A DNA stretch of 64,000 bases. It comes from Shimia litoralis. Lineage in GTDB: Bacteria > Pseudomonadota > Alphaproteobacteria > Rhodobacterales > Rhodobacteraceae. The notes beneath the pieces were generated by a model. That model saw only the letters and a program-made list of their open reading frames with translations, was not told the origin of the DNA and searched no databases. Location of the stretch: the NCBI RefSeq assembly GCF_005518135.1, contig NZ_SULI01000008.1, positions 62,001 through 126,000 on the forward strand, given 5' to 3'. Numbering within the stretch: the first letter of the stretch is position 1; the number at the start of each line of letters is the position of its first letter. The translations under genes and the position numbers were made by a program. Shown here one piece after another: positions 18,864 through 28,289 of this stretch.

Positions 18864-20129
18864 GTGTTCCAGTTTCTTTCCAGCGCATGGGCGCTTTTGT
18901 TGGGTATGATGCTTTTGATGGTCGGCAACGGCCTTCAGGGGACATTGCTGGGTGTGCGTGGGGAAATCGAAGGGTTTTCTACGTTTGAGATGTCGATCGT
19001 GATGTCGGCCTATTTCGTCGGCTTTCTAGGTGGCTCGCGCATGGCACCAGATATGATCCGACGTGTGGGGCACGTCCGCGTCTTTGCCGCCCTTGCATCG
19101 TTTATTTCTGCTGTTTTGATTTTGTATCCCACATTCGCAAACCCGTGGGTTTGGGTCGCAGGCCGGATTGTGATCGGGTTCTGTTTTTCGGGCGTGTATG
19201 TGACCGCGGAAAGCTGGATGAACAACGCCGCTACCAACGAAACCCGTGGTCAGGCTCTGTCTTTGTATATGATCGTGCAAATGATTGGGATCATTGCCGC
19301 ACAGGCGCTTTTGCTAGCGGCCGATCCGTCGGGATTTGTGCTGTTCGTCATTCCATCTGTTTTGGTGTCGATCTCTTTCGCCCCTATTTTGCTGTCAATT
19401 TCACCGACACCTGCGTTTGAATCCACCAAACCCATGAGCCTTAAGGAGTTGGTTGGATACTCGCCATTGGGGGCTGTTGGCATGTTCCTGTTGGGCGGGG
19501 TCTTTTCCGCGCAATTTGGTATGTCGGCGGTGTATGGCGCTCAAATCGGCCTGAGTCTGACCAAATTGTCGATCTTTGTGGCGTCATTCTATGTCGGGGC
19601 GACCTTGTTTCAATATCCGCTTGGCTGGTTGTCGGACCGGATGGATCGTCGCGTTCTCATTATGGGCGTGGCCCTTGCGGGGGGCGTCGGTGCTGTGATT
19701 GGTATGATGTTCGGTGAAAATTATTTCGTCTTGTTGGGCGTCGCGATGATCATTGGCGGCACGTCAAACCCGCTGTATTCCCTGTTGATCGCCCATACCA
19801 ACGACTTTCTCGAACTCGAAGACATGGCGGCGGCGTCCGGCGGGCTTATCTTTATCAATGGGATGGGGGCTATTGCCGGTCCGATTATCACAGGGTGGAT
19901 GATGACGGCGTTGGGCGGACCCGGATTTTTCCTGATGATTGCCGGGCTTTTGATTCCGATGGCAGCCTATGCTGGATACCGGACAACACGACGTGCCGCG
20001 ATCGCCGTCGAAGACACAGGAAGCTTTGCCGCGCTGACACCGGGGTCATCCCCGGTTGTGGTTGAAGTGGCGCAAGAAATCGCGATTGAAACGGCTCTGG
20101 AAGAGGAAGAAGCAGAGAATGCCGCATAA
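18864..20129 (+). CDS. MFS transporter
   Basis: 421 residues with about 12 predicted membrane helices, starting at GTG 18864 with TAGGAG upstream. The first cytoplasmic loop carries GGSRMAPDMIRRVGHVRVF, a major-facilitator loop signature, and helix 4-5 has ESWMNNAATNETRGQALSLY, which resembles the YcaD-like group of the superfamily. The C-terminal tail is hydrophilic and acidic (ALEEEEAENAA). Substrate and direction cannot be told from sequence. It stands alone between queA and a DUF924 gene, with gaps of about 100 bp on either side. Confidence 0.9.
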   Translation: MFQFLSSAWALLLGMMLLMVGNGLQGTLLGVRGEIEGFSTFEMSIVMSAYFVGFLGGSRMAPDMIRRVGHVRVFAALASFISAVLILYPTFANPWVWVAGRIVIGFCFSGVYVTAESWMNNAATNETRGQALSLYMIVQMIGIIAAQALLLAADPSGFVLFVIPSVLVSISFAPILLSISPTPAFESTKPMSLKELVGYSPLGAVGMFLLGGVFSAQFGMSAVYGAQIGLSLTKLSIFVASFYVGATLFQYPLGWLSDRMDRRVLIMGVALAGGVGAVIGMMFGENYFVLLGVAMIIGGTSNPLYSLLIAHTNDFLELEDMAAASGGLIFINGMGAIAGPIITGWMMTALGGPGFFLMIAGLLIPMAAYAGYRTTRRAAIAVEDTGSFAALTPGSSPVVVEVAQEIAIETALEEEEAENAA

Positions 20130-20230
20130 TATGTCGTTGATGACGCAATTTGTTACTGTGATTTTTACCTAAACTCTGTGTAACATTTTTATGTCACCGT
20201 GGTGGGTGGCGTCAGCAAGGAGATGGGGCA

Positions 20231-20809
20231 ATGGCAGGGCCCGAAGAAATTCTTACGTTCTGGCTAGACGAGGTGGGCCCTTCGGGGTGGTACGCCGTGT
20301 CAGATGAACTTGATCAGCAGATCCGCGACAAATTTCTGGAGACATGGAAAAGCGCGAAACAAGAGTACCTGACAAAATGGGTGACATACCCCCGCGGTGC
20401 ACTTGCGTTTATCATCCTGACGGATCAATTTCCGCGCAACATGTTTCGCGGTGATCCCAAGGCGTTTTCGTCTGATCGCGCGGCTCTTGCGGCGGCCAAG
20501 TCAGCAATTCACAACAAATGGGATCTTAAGATTTCGGAGCCCGAACGGCAGTTTTTCTATCTGCCTTTGATGCATTCCGAAAATCTGTGTGATCAGGAAC
20601 GATGTGTGCGCATGATGTTGGAAAGAATGCCCGAAACCGGGAATTCCAACATGTTACATGCCAAAGCGCATCGCGAAGTGATCCGCAAGTTCGGCCGATT
20701 CCCGTATCGGAATGACGCATTGTCACGGCCGTACACCGGCCCAGAACGTGCATACCTGAGCACAGGTGGATATGGGGCGACGGTTCAAGAACTTCAGGCT
20801 GCCAGCTAG
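20231..20809 (+). CDS. DUF924 family protein
   Basis: 192 residues, cytoplasmic, no signal peptide. The DUF924 hallmarks are clear: ILTFWLDEVGPSGWY at the N-terminus, GALAFIILTDQFPRNMFRGD (about 54-73), FFYLPLMHSENLCDQERCV, and AKAHREVIRKFGRFPYRNDA near the end. The family is predicted to be all-helical (TPR-like) and has no assigned reaction. The start ATG has AAGGAG eight bases upstream. It precedes lpdA by about 100 bp on the same strand. Confidence 0.92.
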   Translation: MAGPEEILTFWLDEVGPSGWYAVSDELDQQIRDKFLETWKSAKQEYLTKWVTYPRGALAFIILTDQFPRNMFRGDPKAFSSDRAALAAAKSAIHNKWDLKISEPERQFFYLPLMHSENLCDQERCVRMMLERMPETGNSNMLHAKAHREVIRKFGRFPYRNDALSRPYTGPERAYLSTGGYGATVQELQAAS

Positions 20810-20915
20810 GGCGGCCTGACGGCACATATCATCTGGTGCCAAGTCGACAGGTTTCGTTGAAGTGACTGAAAAACTGATCTAGGCTTCTTGTTAAATCAAA
20901 AACGAGGAGGGGCTT

Positions 20916-22310
20916 ATGACCAGCAGCACATTCGACATGATTGTGATCGGCGCAGGACCGGGTGGATATGTGGCCGCGATACGTGGGGCGCAACTTGGTC
21001 TGAAGGTCGCGATTGTTGAACGCGAACATATGGGTGGCATCTGTCTGAATTGGGGATGCATCCCGACCAAAGCGTTGCTGCGGTCCTCTGAAGTGTTTCA
21101 TTTGATGCATAGGGCTTCGGAATTTGGGCTCAAGGCCCAAAGCATCGACTTTGATCTTGAGGCGGTTGTTAAACGATCCCGTGGGGTCGCAAAACAGCTG
21201 AACTCTGGCATCGGTCACCTGATGAAAAAGAACAAGGTGACTGTGGTCATGGGCGAGGCCACGCTGGCTGGCGCCGGGATGGTCAAGGTGTCCACCGAAA
21301 AAGGTCCGCAATCGCTCACGGCACCGCATATTGTTGTGGCCACGGGGGCGCGTGCACGCGAACTTCCTGGGCTCGAGGCAGACGGTGATCTGGTGTGGAC
21401 CTATAAGCACGCGCTGACTCCGCCACGTATGCCTAAAAAATTACTGGTGATCGGGTCGGGCGCAATCGGCATAGAATTTGCCAGCTTTTACAATACATTG
21501 GGGGCTGACACGACCGTTGTCGAGGTGATGGATCGGGTGTTGCCTGTCGAAGACGCCGAGATCAGCGCCTTTGCCAAAAAGCAATTTGTCAAACAAGGCA
21601 TGACGATCATGGAAAATGCGTCGGTTCAAAAGCTGGATCGTGGCAAAGGCAAGGTGACGGCGCATATTGAAGCCGCTGGCAAGGTCCAGACCTTCGACTT
21701 TGATACCGTGATTTCAGCGGTTGGAATTGTCGGAAATGTTGAAAACCTTGGACTTGAGGCCGCTGGCGTCAAGGTGGATCGTACCCATGTGGTGACGGAC
21801 GCATATTGCCGGACAGACGCCAAGGGCGTGTACGCCATCGGCGACATCGCCGGCGCACCCTGGCTTGCCCACAAAGCCAGCCATGAAGGCGTGATGGTGG
21901 CCGAATTGATCGCTGGCCAAGATCCGCATCCGGTGAAGCCAGAGAGCATCGCAGGCTGCACCTATTGCCATCCACAAGTGGCAAGTGTCGGGTATACCGA
22001 AGCCAAGGCCAAAGACGCCGGATACGATATCAAAGTCGGGCGCTTCCCGTTTATTGGTAACGGCAAAGCCATTGCTCTTGGCGAACCCGAGGGCATGGTG
22101 AAAACTGTGTTTGATGCCAAAACCGGAGAGCTCTTGGGGGCTCATATGGTGGGGGCAGAGGTCACAGAGATGATTCAGGGGTATGTCGTCGGGCGCACGC
22201 TTGAAACCACCGAGGCCGAGCTGATGCAGACCGTATTTCCACATCCAACCCTGTCGGAAATGATGCATGAAAGCGTGCTGGATGCCTTTGGGCGTGCGAT
22301 CCATATGTGA
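20916..22310 (+). CDS. lpdA: Dihydrolipoyl dehydrogenase
   Basis: FAD- and NAD-dependent E3 component that reoxidises dihydrolipoyl groups of 2-oxoacid dehydrogenase complexes. 464 residues, full length. Visible are the FAD GxGxxG (VIGAGPGGYVAAIRGAQLG), the redox-active disulfide GICLNWGCIPTKALL (CxxxxC), the NAD site LVIGSGAIGIEFASFYNTLG, the second FAD motif GVYAIGDIAGAPWLAHKAS, and the C-terminal catalytic His-Glu in FPHPTLSEMMHES. AGGAGG precedes the ATG. It is probably the E3 of the pyruvate complex whose E1 alpha lies at the left edge, but it could serve several complexes. Confidence 0.97.
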   Translation: MTSSTFDMIVIGAGPGGYVAAIRGAQLGLKVAIVEREHMGGICLNWGCIPTKALLRSSEVFHLMHRASEFGLKAQSIDFDLEAVVKRSRGVAKQLNSGIGHLMKKNKVTVVMGEATLAGAGMVKVSTEKGPQSLTAPHIVVATGARARELPGLEADGDLVWTYKHALTPPRMPKKLLVIGSGAIGIEFASFYNTLGADTTVVEVMDRVLPVEDAEISAFAKKQFVKQGMTIMENASVQKLDRGKGKVTAHIEAAGKVQTFDFDTVISAVGIVGNVENLGLEAAGVKVDRTHVVTDAYCRTDAKGVYAIGDIAGAPWLAHKASHEGVMVAELIAGQDPHPVKPESIAGCTYCHPQVASVGYTEAKAKDAGYDIKVGRFPFIGNGKAIALGEPEGMVKTVFDAKTGELLGAHMVGAEVTEMIQGYVVGRTLETTEAELMQTVFPHPTLSEMMHESVLDAFGRAIHM

Positions 22311-22319
22311 TCGCACCGT

Positions 22320-22880
22320 ATGGCAAGCTTGAATAGAATCGTGATGAATAAGACCAGCCGCCAATGGCTGCGCGCGCTTGATCTTGAAAACATGTCGATT
22401 TGCGAAATCTCTGGCAAATGGGGCAAGACCTTGCCAGTCAAAAAATACAAATCTTATCATTTCCCCAAGTTTGATATCTGCGCGGGGCCGTTTCTAAATC
22501 CGCGGGGCAGGGCGCGCCAATATGATCTGATTTTGGCCAATCAAGTCTGGGAGCATCTGGATCGGCCCTATATGGCGGCGCTGAACGTCTATGATATGTT
22601 GCGCAAAGGCGGGTATTTCTGGATTGCGGTGCCGTTTTTCGTGCCACTGCACGGCGCGCCGGTGGATTGTTCGCGGTGGTCGGCGCGGGGGCTTCGGAAC
22701 TTCTTGATAGAGGTCGGCTTCAAAGATACCGAGATTCGGACCGAGGAATGGGGCAATCGCGCGGCTGCCCTGCGCAATCTTGAACCGTCATGGCCCCCAG
22801 AATACCACCCGGAGACAGACGATTTGTCCAATGACCCGGCGTTTCCGATTTGTGCATGGGCCTTGGCGCGCAAAACCTAG
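22320..22880 (+). CDS. Class I SAM-dependent methyltransferase-like protein
   Basis: 186 residues beginning 10 bp after the lpdA stop, so probably co-transcribed. The C-terminal half of a Rossmann methyltransferase of the Methyltransf_11 type is recognisable: YDLILANQVWEHLDRPYMAA and YDMLRKGGYFWIAVPFF, with a late variable region (SARGLRNFLIEVGFKDTEIR). The SAM-binding glycine motif is degenerate (SICEISGKWGKTLP), so binding is not certain. A second in-frame ATG at 22344 is an alternative start. Substrate unknown. Confidence 0.82.
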   Translation: MASLNRIVMNKTSRQWLRALDLENMSICEISGKWGKTLPVKKYKSYHFPKFDICAGPFLNPRGRARQYDLILANQVWEHLDRPYMAALNVYDMLRKGGYFWIAVPFFVPLHGAPVDCSRWSARGLRNFLIEVGFKDTEIRTEEWGNRAAALRNLEPSWPPEYHPETDDLSNDPAFPICAWALARKT

Positions 22881-22886
22881 GTGCCG

Positions 22887-23246
22887 TCAAGGGGCCTCGA
22901 TTTGGCCTCCGGCGCGGATCCAATGCCCTATGCCGCCGATATTATGCACATCCTCATACCCAAGCTTTCGAAGCAGTCGTGCGGCGGAATACGACCGCCC
23001 GCCAGAGGCACAATACAGGAAAATCGTGGCCGTCTGGTCCAACGATGGATGACAGTCAGGATGTCCCGGAGTGGCCATATCTTGCAGGCGAAACAATGGG
23101 ATATGAATTGCACCTGTGGCATGCCCTGTGCTGGAAACCTCGGCTTGTTCGCGCACATCAATCAGAATCGCAGTGCCCTCGCGCAGTGCGTTGACGGCAT
23201 CCTCAGGTCCAAGTTTATGCGAACGAAGGTGTTTCCAAAACTGCAT
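22887..23246 (-). CDS. Rhodanese-like sulfurtransferase domain protein
   Basis: Single-domain rhodanese, 119 residues from ATG 23246 (AAGGA upstream). The frame is open to 23312, but the extension has no ribosome-binding site. Domain motifs: LIDVREQAEV, GAIHIPLFRLQD, and the active loop LYCASGGRSYSAA with C79 as the persulfide-carrying cysteine, then LGYEDVHNIGGIGHW. No signal peptide, so cytoplasmic. Its promoter carries a perfect ATTC-N8-GAAT palindrome at 23293-23308, the operator type of persulfide-responsive SqrR/BigR repressors, so a role in sulfide/persulfide handling is likely. Confidence 0.92.
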   Translation of the reverse strand: MQFWKHLRSHKLGPEDAVNALREGTAILIDVREQAEVSSTGHATGAIHIPLFRLQDMATPGHPDCHPSLDQTATIFLYCASGGRSYSAARLLRKLGYEDVHNIGGIGHWIRAGGQIEAP

Positions 23247-23292
23247 CAGAACGTCCTTGGTATTGTCAGTGTTCGGGTTGCACCAACTTAAC

Positions 23293-23308
23293 ATTCCATA
23301 ATTGGAAT
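23293..23308. promoter_or_regulatory. Candidate SqrR/BigR (ArsR-family persulfide sensor) operator upstream of rhodanese
   Basis: ATTC-N8-GAAT in the plus strand. Read toward the rhodanese gene it is GAATTCCA-ATTA-TGGAAT, 47-62 bp upstream of the start. It is identical outside the 4-base core to the site at 30785-30800 before the DsrE gene. The consensus was described for Rhodobacter capsulatus SqrR; binding here is inferred. Confidence 0.65.
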
Positions 23309-23337
23309 TCAATAACTATTCATCGAGAGTGTCTATT

Positions 23338-23352
23338 GTTCCTACTTTGTTC
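23338..23352. promoter_or_regulatory. LexA (SOS) box upstream of uvrA
   Basis: GTTC-CTACTTT-GTTC is an exact match to the alphaproteobacterial LexA direct-repeat box GTTC-N7-GTTC. It lies 65 bp upstream of the uvrA start, so uvrA should be repressed by LexA and induced by DNA damage. Confidence 0.85.
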
Positions 23353-23416
23353 ACACATTTCGCTTGGATAATGCGTTCGATTTATCTATTTCTTGGGCAG
23401 GAACCTGGGGGCTAGA

Positions 23417-26278
23417 ATGGCTGAACTCAAAAATATCGAAGTACGCGGTGCCCGCGAGCACAATCTCAAGAATATTGACGTTGATATTCCGCGTGACCAA
23501 TTGGTGGTGATTACCGGGCTGTCTGGTTCCGGAAAATCATCTTTGGCCTTTGACACGATCTATGCGGAAGGCCAGCGTCGCTATGTAGAGTCCTTGTCGG
23601 CCTATGCGCGTCAGTTTCTGGATATGATGGAAAAACCCGATGTGGATCACATCAGCGGGCTGTCTCCGGCGATTTCGATTGAACAAAAAACCACGTCAAA
23701 AAACCCGCGTTCGACGGTCGGCACCGTTACCGAGATTTACGACTATATGCGCTTGTTGTTTGCGCGCGTCGGCACCCCGTACAGCCCGGCGACTGGCCAA
23801 CCGATCGAAGCCCAGCAAGTTCAGGATATGGTCGACCGTATCATGAGCTTTGAAGAGGGTATGAGGGGGTATTTGCTCGCCCCTATCGTGCGGGATCGCA
23901 AAGGGGAATATCGCAAGGAATTCCTCGAGTTACGCAAACAAGGCTTTCAACGCGTCAAGGTCGATGGCGCGTTTTACGAGCTGGATGACCCCCCCACACT
24001 TGATAAGAAATTCCGCCATGACATTGATGTCGTGGTGGATCGCTTGGTGATCCGAGAAGGGCTCGAGGTGCGGCTGGCGGATTCTCTACGCACCGCGCTG
24101 GATCTTGCAGATGGAATCGCCATTCTGGAAACGGCCCCAAAAGAAGGTGACCCCGAGCGCATCACATTTTCTGAAAAGTTTGCCTGTCCGGTCAGCGGAT
24201 TTACCATTCCTGAAATCGAACCACGGCTGTTTTCCTTTAACGCGCCGTTTGGCGCTTGCCCTGAATGTGACGGCCTTGGCGTTGAGCTGTTTTTTGATGA
24301 ACGTCTCGTGGTGCCTGATACCACGCTCAAGGTCTATGATGGGGCACTGGCCCCGTGGCGCAAAGGTAAGTCCCCGTATTTTCTGCAGACCATCGAAGCC
24401 ATCGCAAAACACTATGAGTTTGACAAAAACACACCTTGGAAAACGTTGCCCAAACATGTGCAGCAGGTGTTTTTATATGGATCGGGGGATGAAGAAATCC
24501 CATTCCGGTATGATGAAGGCGGGCGTGTGTATCAGGTGACGCGCGTGTTTGAAGGCGTCATTCCTAATATGGAACGGCGCTATCGCGAAACAGACTCCAA
24601 CTGGATTCGCGAAGAATTCGAGCGCTATCAAAACAATCGGTCCTGCGGGGTTTGCGAGGGGTTTCGTCTGCGCGAAGAGGCGCTGGCGGTCAAGATTGCG
24701 GGTCTGCATGTCGGGCACGTCGTTCAGATGTCTATCCGCGAGGCACTGGCGTGGATTGAAGATGTTCCAAATCACCTGACCAAGCAAAAGCAAGAGATTG
24801 CCCGCGCCATTGTTAAGGAAATCAGAGAACGCCTTGGATTTCTAAATAATGTTGGATTAGAGTATCTTACGCTGTCACGTTCAAGTGGTACATTGAGCGG
24901 TGGAGAAAGCCAACGCATCCGTCTGGCCAGCCAAATTGGCTCTGGTTTGACGGGGGTTCTCTATGTGTTGGACGAACCCTCTATCGGCCTGCATCAGCGC
25001 GACAATGACCGCCTTTTGGGCACGCTTAAGAACCTGCGCGACCAAGGCAACACTGTCATCGTTGTTGAACATGATGAAGAAGCCATTCGAGAGGCCGATT
25101 ACGTTTTTGATATCGGTCCTGGGGCAGGCGTACATGGCGGGCAGGTTGTCTCGCAAGGCAAACCCGAAGAGATTTCCGCTGATCCTGCGTCGATGACCGG
25201 GCAGTATCTGTCTGGTGCACGCGAGATCCCGGTGCCGTCCGAGCGGCGCAAAGGCAATGGCAAAAAGCTGAGCGTGGTCAAAGCCACAGGCAACAACCTG
25301 AAAAAGGTCACGGCGCATTTCCCTCTGGGCAAGTTTGTCTGCGTGACAGGGGTTTCAGGTGGCGGCAAGTCGACGTTGACGATCGAAACCTTGTTCAAAA
25401 CGGCGTCTATGCGTCTGAATGGGGCGCGCCAGACCCCTGCGCCCTGCGAAACCATCAAAGGGCTAGAGCATTTGGACAAGGTGATCGATATCGATCAGCG
25501 CGCGATCGGCCGTACGCCGCGGTCCAACCCTGCGACCTATACGGGGGCATTCACCCCGATCCGCGATTGGTTTGCAGGTCTTCCTGAAGCCAAGGCACGT
25601 GGGTACAAGCCGGGCCGCTTTAGCTTTAACGTCAAGGGGGGACGCTGTGAGGCGTGTCAGGGCGACGGGGTTATCAAGATCGAAATGCACTTCTTGCCCG
25701 ACGTGTATGTCACATGCGAGACCTGTCAGGGCGCGCGCTACAATCGTGAAACGCTAGAGATCAAATTCAAAGGCAAGTCGATTGCGGATGTCTTGGATAT
25801 GACCGTCGAAGACGCCCAAGATTTCTTCAAGGCGGTGCCCAGTATTCGCGACAAAATGGATGCATTGGCGCGTGTGGGGCTTGGCTATGTCAAGGTGGGT
25901 CAACAGGCCACCACCCTGTCAGGCGGCGAGGCCCAACGCGTGAAGCTGTCCAAGGAATTGTCCAAGCGATCGACGGGACGTACGTTGTATATTCTGGATG
26001 AGCCCACCACGGGTCTTCATTTTGAAGATGTGCGTAAGTTGTTGGAAGTCCTGCATGAATTGGTCGAGGGAGGCAACACCGTGATCGTGATTGAACACAA
26101 TCTGGATGTTGTGAAGACCGCCGACTGGATCATTGATATCGGTCCCGAAGGCGGCGACGGTGGCGGTGAGATTGTTGCCGTCGGCACCCCCGAAAAGGTC
26201 GCCAAAGAACCCCGAAGCCACACCGGACATTATCTAAGTCAGATGTTGGGCGGTACAAAAAAGGTCGCGGCTGAATAA
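23417..26278 (+). CDS. uvrA: Excinuclease ABC subunit A
   Basis: DNA-damage-recognition ATPase of UvrABC nucleotide excision repair. 953 residues from ATG 23417 ([20 protein letters not shown]). The frame is open to 23393, but that part is not family-like. Tandem ABC ATPase modules: first Walker [15 protein letters not shown], first signature [16 protein letters not shown] with [11 protein letters not shown]; second Walker [16 protein letters not shown], second signature [16 protein letters not shown] with [11 protein letters not shown]. Zinc-binding pairs are present ([14 protein letters not shown] and CETCQG). A LexA box lies 65 bp upstream and the gene is divergent from the rhodanese gene. 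Confidence 0.98.
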   Translation: MAELKNIEVRGAREHNLKNIDVDIPRDQLVVITGLSGSGKSSLAFDTIYAEGQRRYVESLSAYARQFLDMMEKPDVDHISGLSPAISIEQKTTSKNPRSTVGTVTEIYDYMRLLFARVGTPYSPATGQPIEAQQVQDMVDRIMSFEEGMRGYLLAPIVRDRKGEYRKEFLELRKQGFQRVKVDGAFYELDDPPTLDKKFRHDIDVVVDRLVIREGLEVRLADSLRTALDLADGIAILETAPKEGDPERITFSEKFACPVSGFTIPEIEPRLFSFNAPFGACPECDGLGVELFFDERLVVPDTTLKVYDGALAPWRKGKSPYFLQTIEAIAKHYEFDKNTPWKTLPKHVQQVFLYGSGDEEIPFRYDEGGRVYQVTRVFEGVIPNMERRYRETDSNWIREEFERYQNNRSCGVCEGFRLREEALAVKIAGLHVGHVVQMSIREALAWIEDVPNHLTKQKQEIARAIVKEIRERLGFLNNVGLEYLTLSRSSGTLSGGESQRIRLASQIGSGLTGVLYVLDEPSIGLHQRDNDRLLGTLKNLRDQGNTVIVVEHDEEAIREADYVFDIGPGAGVHGGQVVSQGKPEEISADPASMTGQYLSGAREIPVPSERRKGNGKKLSVVKATGNNLKKVTAHFPLGKFVCVTGVSGGGKSTLTIETLFKTASMRLNGARQTPAPCETIKGLEHLDKVIDIDQRAIGRTPRSNPATYTGAFTPIRDWFAGLPEAKARGYKPGRFSFNVKGGRCEACQGDGVIKIEMHFLPDVYVTCETCQGARYNRETLEIKFKGKSIADVLDMTVEDAQDFFKAVPSIRDKMDALARVGLGYVKVGQQATTLSGGEAQRVKLSKELSKRSTGRTLYILDEPTTGLHFEDVRKLLEVLHELVEGGNTVIVIEHNLDVVKTADWIIDIGPEGGDGGGEIVAVGTPEKVAKEPRSHTGHYLSQMLGGTKKVAAE

Positions 26279-26305
26279 GCGCGCGACGCGAAGTTGTAAA
26301 TCCGT

Positions 26306-26341
26306 GTGCGGCCCCGATCCTCGTGGATGTTGGGACCGCAC
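26306..26341. terminator. Hairpin between convergent uvrA and mmsB
   Basis: GTGCGGCCC (26306-26314) pairs with GGACCGCAC (26333-26341) with one mismatch, and an inner ATCC/GGAT helix closes a TCGT loop. It lies in the 75-bp gap between convergent stops and may terminate both transcripts; T tracts are poor. Confidence 0.45.
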
Positions 26342-26353
26342 ATATCTTGGCTT

Positions 26354-27226
26354 TTAGGACCGGTCGCGCTTCTCAAAACGTGGTAACATGGCGCTAAAGT
26401 CCATGCCCAGGCCGTCTTCGTTTTCCACAAACTGTGTATACAGGTCGCGTGCCATTTCACCCATTGGCGTATCGGCGTTTACTGATCCGGCAGCCTGTTG
26501 TGACAACCGCAAATCTTTGAGCATCAATTCAGACGCAAAGCCGGGCTTGTAGTCATTGTCAGACGGGCTCTGGGGGCCAACACCTGGTGCGGGGCAATAG
26601 GCATTCATTGTCCAGCTATAGCCTGATGATGTGCTTACGACATCAAACATTTTCTGACGATCAAGGCCAAGTTTGTCTGCAAGAGCAAAGGCTTCGCAGG
26701 TGGCGATCATGGTGACACCCAAAATCATGTTGTTACAGATTTTGGCAGATTGGCCCGCGCCTGCATCCCCGCAATGCACGGCTTTTTGGCCCATGATGTC
26801 AAACAAAGGCGCGGCTTTTGCAAAGGCGTCGGCGCTGCCGCCGGCCATAAAGGTCAACGTACCACCTTCGGCACCGCCAACGCCGCCCGATACAGGGGCA
26901 TCTACCGAAAGAAGCCCCGCAGTTGCGGCGTCTTCGGCCACGGCACGCGCACTGTCGACATCCACGGTCGAGCAATCCACCAAGGCGGCCCCTTGTGCCA
27001 TCGCGGGAATGATCTCGGCGGCTACAGCGCGCAAGATTTGTCCGTTTGGCAACATGGTGATCACGACGTCCGCACCCGAAGCAGCGGCGGCACCGCTGTC
27101 GGCGAGGGTCACGCCATCAATGGCGACGTTGGCCATATCAAAGCCCACCACATCGTGTCCAGCTTTGGCCAGATTGGCCGCCATTGGACCACCCATATTG
27201 CCCAATCCGATAAATCCGATTTTCAT
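26354..27226 (-). CDS. mmsB: 3-hydroxyisobutyrate dehydrogenase
   Basis: Oxidises 3-hydroxyisobutyrate to methylmalonate semialdehyde with NAD in valine degradation. 290 residues. The N-terminal Rossmann motif is IGFIGLGNMGGPMAANLAKAG, the substrate site includes DAPVSGGVGGAEGGTLTFM (about 114-132), and the catalytic lysine lies in GAGQSAKICNNMILGVTM. These features define the beta-hydroxyacid dehydrogenase family, and the genomic neighbours pick out this member. Three bases separate it from the upstream hydrolase gene, so it is the last gene of a valine operon whose next enzyme, mmsA, lies at 31863. Confidence 0.95.
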   Translation of the reverse strand: MKIGFIGLGNMGGPMAANLAKAGHDVVGFDMANVAIDGVTLADSGAAAASGADVVITMLPNGQILRAVAAEIIPAMAQGAALVDCSTVDVDSARAVAEDAATAGLLSVDAPVSGGVGGAEGGTLTFMAGGSADAFAKAAPLFDIMGQKAVHCGDAGAGQSAKICNNMILGVTMIATCEAFALADKLGLDRQKMFDVVSTSSGYSWTMNAYCPAPGVGPQSPSDNDYKPGFASELMLKDLRLSQQAAGSVNADTPMGEMARDLYTQFVENEDGLGMDFSAMLPRFEKRDRS

Positions 27227-27229
27227 GGA

Positions 27230-28276
27230 CTACTCTCCCTTTTCAAAAGTCAGTTTATTATCCCCAAGCGGCATCAACATGCTGGACACGGCCACATCGG
27301 GAACCCCGGTTAGGTCGTGTTGCCATTTTGGGGTGTGATCTTTGTCGATGATTTTGGCGCGAATGCCCTCAAGGAAATCTCCGTGCTCCATTGCCCGATA
27401 GGTGAAACGGTATTCCTGTTTGAGAGGCATGCGAATGTCGGTGCAATTGCGCACACGGTGGATGATTTCCAGCGCACAGCCCATCGCCAGCGGCGAATTT
27501 TTTGCCATCAGGTCCAGAGTTTCCGACGCAAAGTCAGATGTGTCTGCGCGCAGGGCGTTCACCACGTCCCGCAGGGTTTCCCCTGCAAATTCTGCGTTGA
27601 TCTGACCCATCTTGCCTACAAGGTGGCTTTGGGGCGCATCTTGCTTGGTACACAGATCGTCAATACAGGTCCAATCCCCGGTTTCCTCAAGCTGCGCAAT
27701 CAGCGCTGGCCACTGCTCTTCTTCGATATAGTAATCTGCAAAGCCCGCCAAAATGGCGTCTGCCGCCGACATATGTGCCGCCGTCAGCCCAAGGTATTCG
27801 CCCAGACGTCCAGGCGCATGCGCCAAAAGATAGGTGCCGCCGACATCTGGGATCAGACCGATTCCGACTTCGGGCATGGCAATGCGGCTGGTCTTTCCGA
27901 CGATACGATGCGAGGCATGACATCCCACACCAACGCCGCCGCCAAGGGTATATCCCTGCATAAAGCTTGCGACCGGCTTGTCTATTTCGAACATTTTGGC
28001 GTTCATTCTGTACTCGTCGGCCCAGAACTTACGTCCATAATCGTAATTTTTGGCGATTCCGGTGTTGTACAGTTCGGCAATGTCGCCACCGGCGCAAAAG
28101 GCCTTCTGGCCCTCTGCGTCGATCACAATCATTTTGACATCATCGTCAATGGCCCACGCGTCCAACGCATCCTCGATGGCGATGCACATGGCATAGCTCA
28201 TCGCATTCAGCGCCTTGGGACGCGTGAGAGTGATGCGGCCGGTCTTGCCGACCTTGCGGATGGAAATGTCATCCAT
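27230..28276 (-). CDS. 3-hydroxyisobutyryl-CoA hydrolase (enoyl-CoA hydratase/isomerase fold)
   Basis: Releases 3-hydroxyisobutyrate from its CoA thioester in valine degradation. From ATG 28276 (MDDISIRKVGKTGRITL) it has 348 residues, longer than a simple enoyl-CoA hydratase and right for the hydrolase. Family text: RPKALNAMSYAMCIAIEDAL, AFCAGGDIAELYNTG (oxyanion hole), ASFMQGYTLGGGVGVGCHAS, and PEVGIGLIPDVGGTYLLA with the catalytic acidic residue, plus the C-terminal FTYRAMEHGDFLEGIRAKIIDKD extension typical of HIBCH proteins. It sits between acyl-CoA dehydrogenase and mmsB on one strand. The frame is open a little upstream, to 28315. Confidence 0.93.
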   Translation of the reverse strand: MDDISIRKVGKTGRITLTRPKALNAMSYAMCIAIEDALDAWAIDDDVKMIVIDAEGQKAFCAGGDIAELYNTGIAKNYDYGRKFWADEYRMNAKMFEIDKPVASFMQGYTLGGGVGVGCHASHRIVGKTSRIAMPEVGIGLIPDVGGTYLLAHAPGRLGEYLGLTAAHMSAADAILAGFADYYIEEEQWPALIAQLEETGDWTCIDDLCTKQDAPQSHLVGKMGQINAEFAGETLRDVVNALRADTSDFASETLDLMAKNSPLAMGCALEIIHRVRNCTDIRMPLKQEYRFTYRAMEHGDFLEGIRAKIIDKDHTPKWQHDLTGVPDVAVSSMLMPLGDNKLTFEKGE

Positions 28277-28289
28277 ATTTGGCCCCAAA

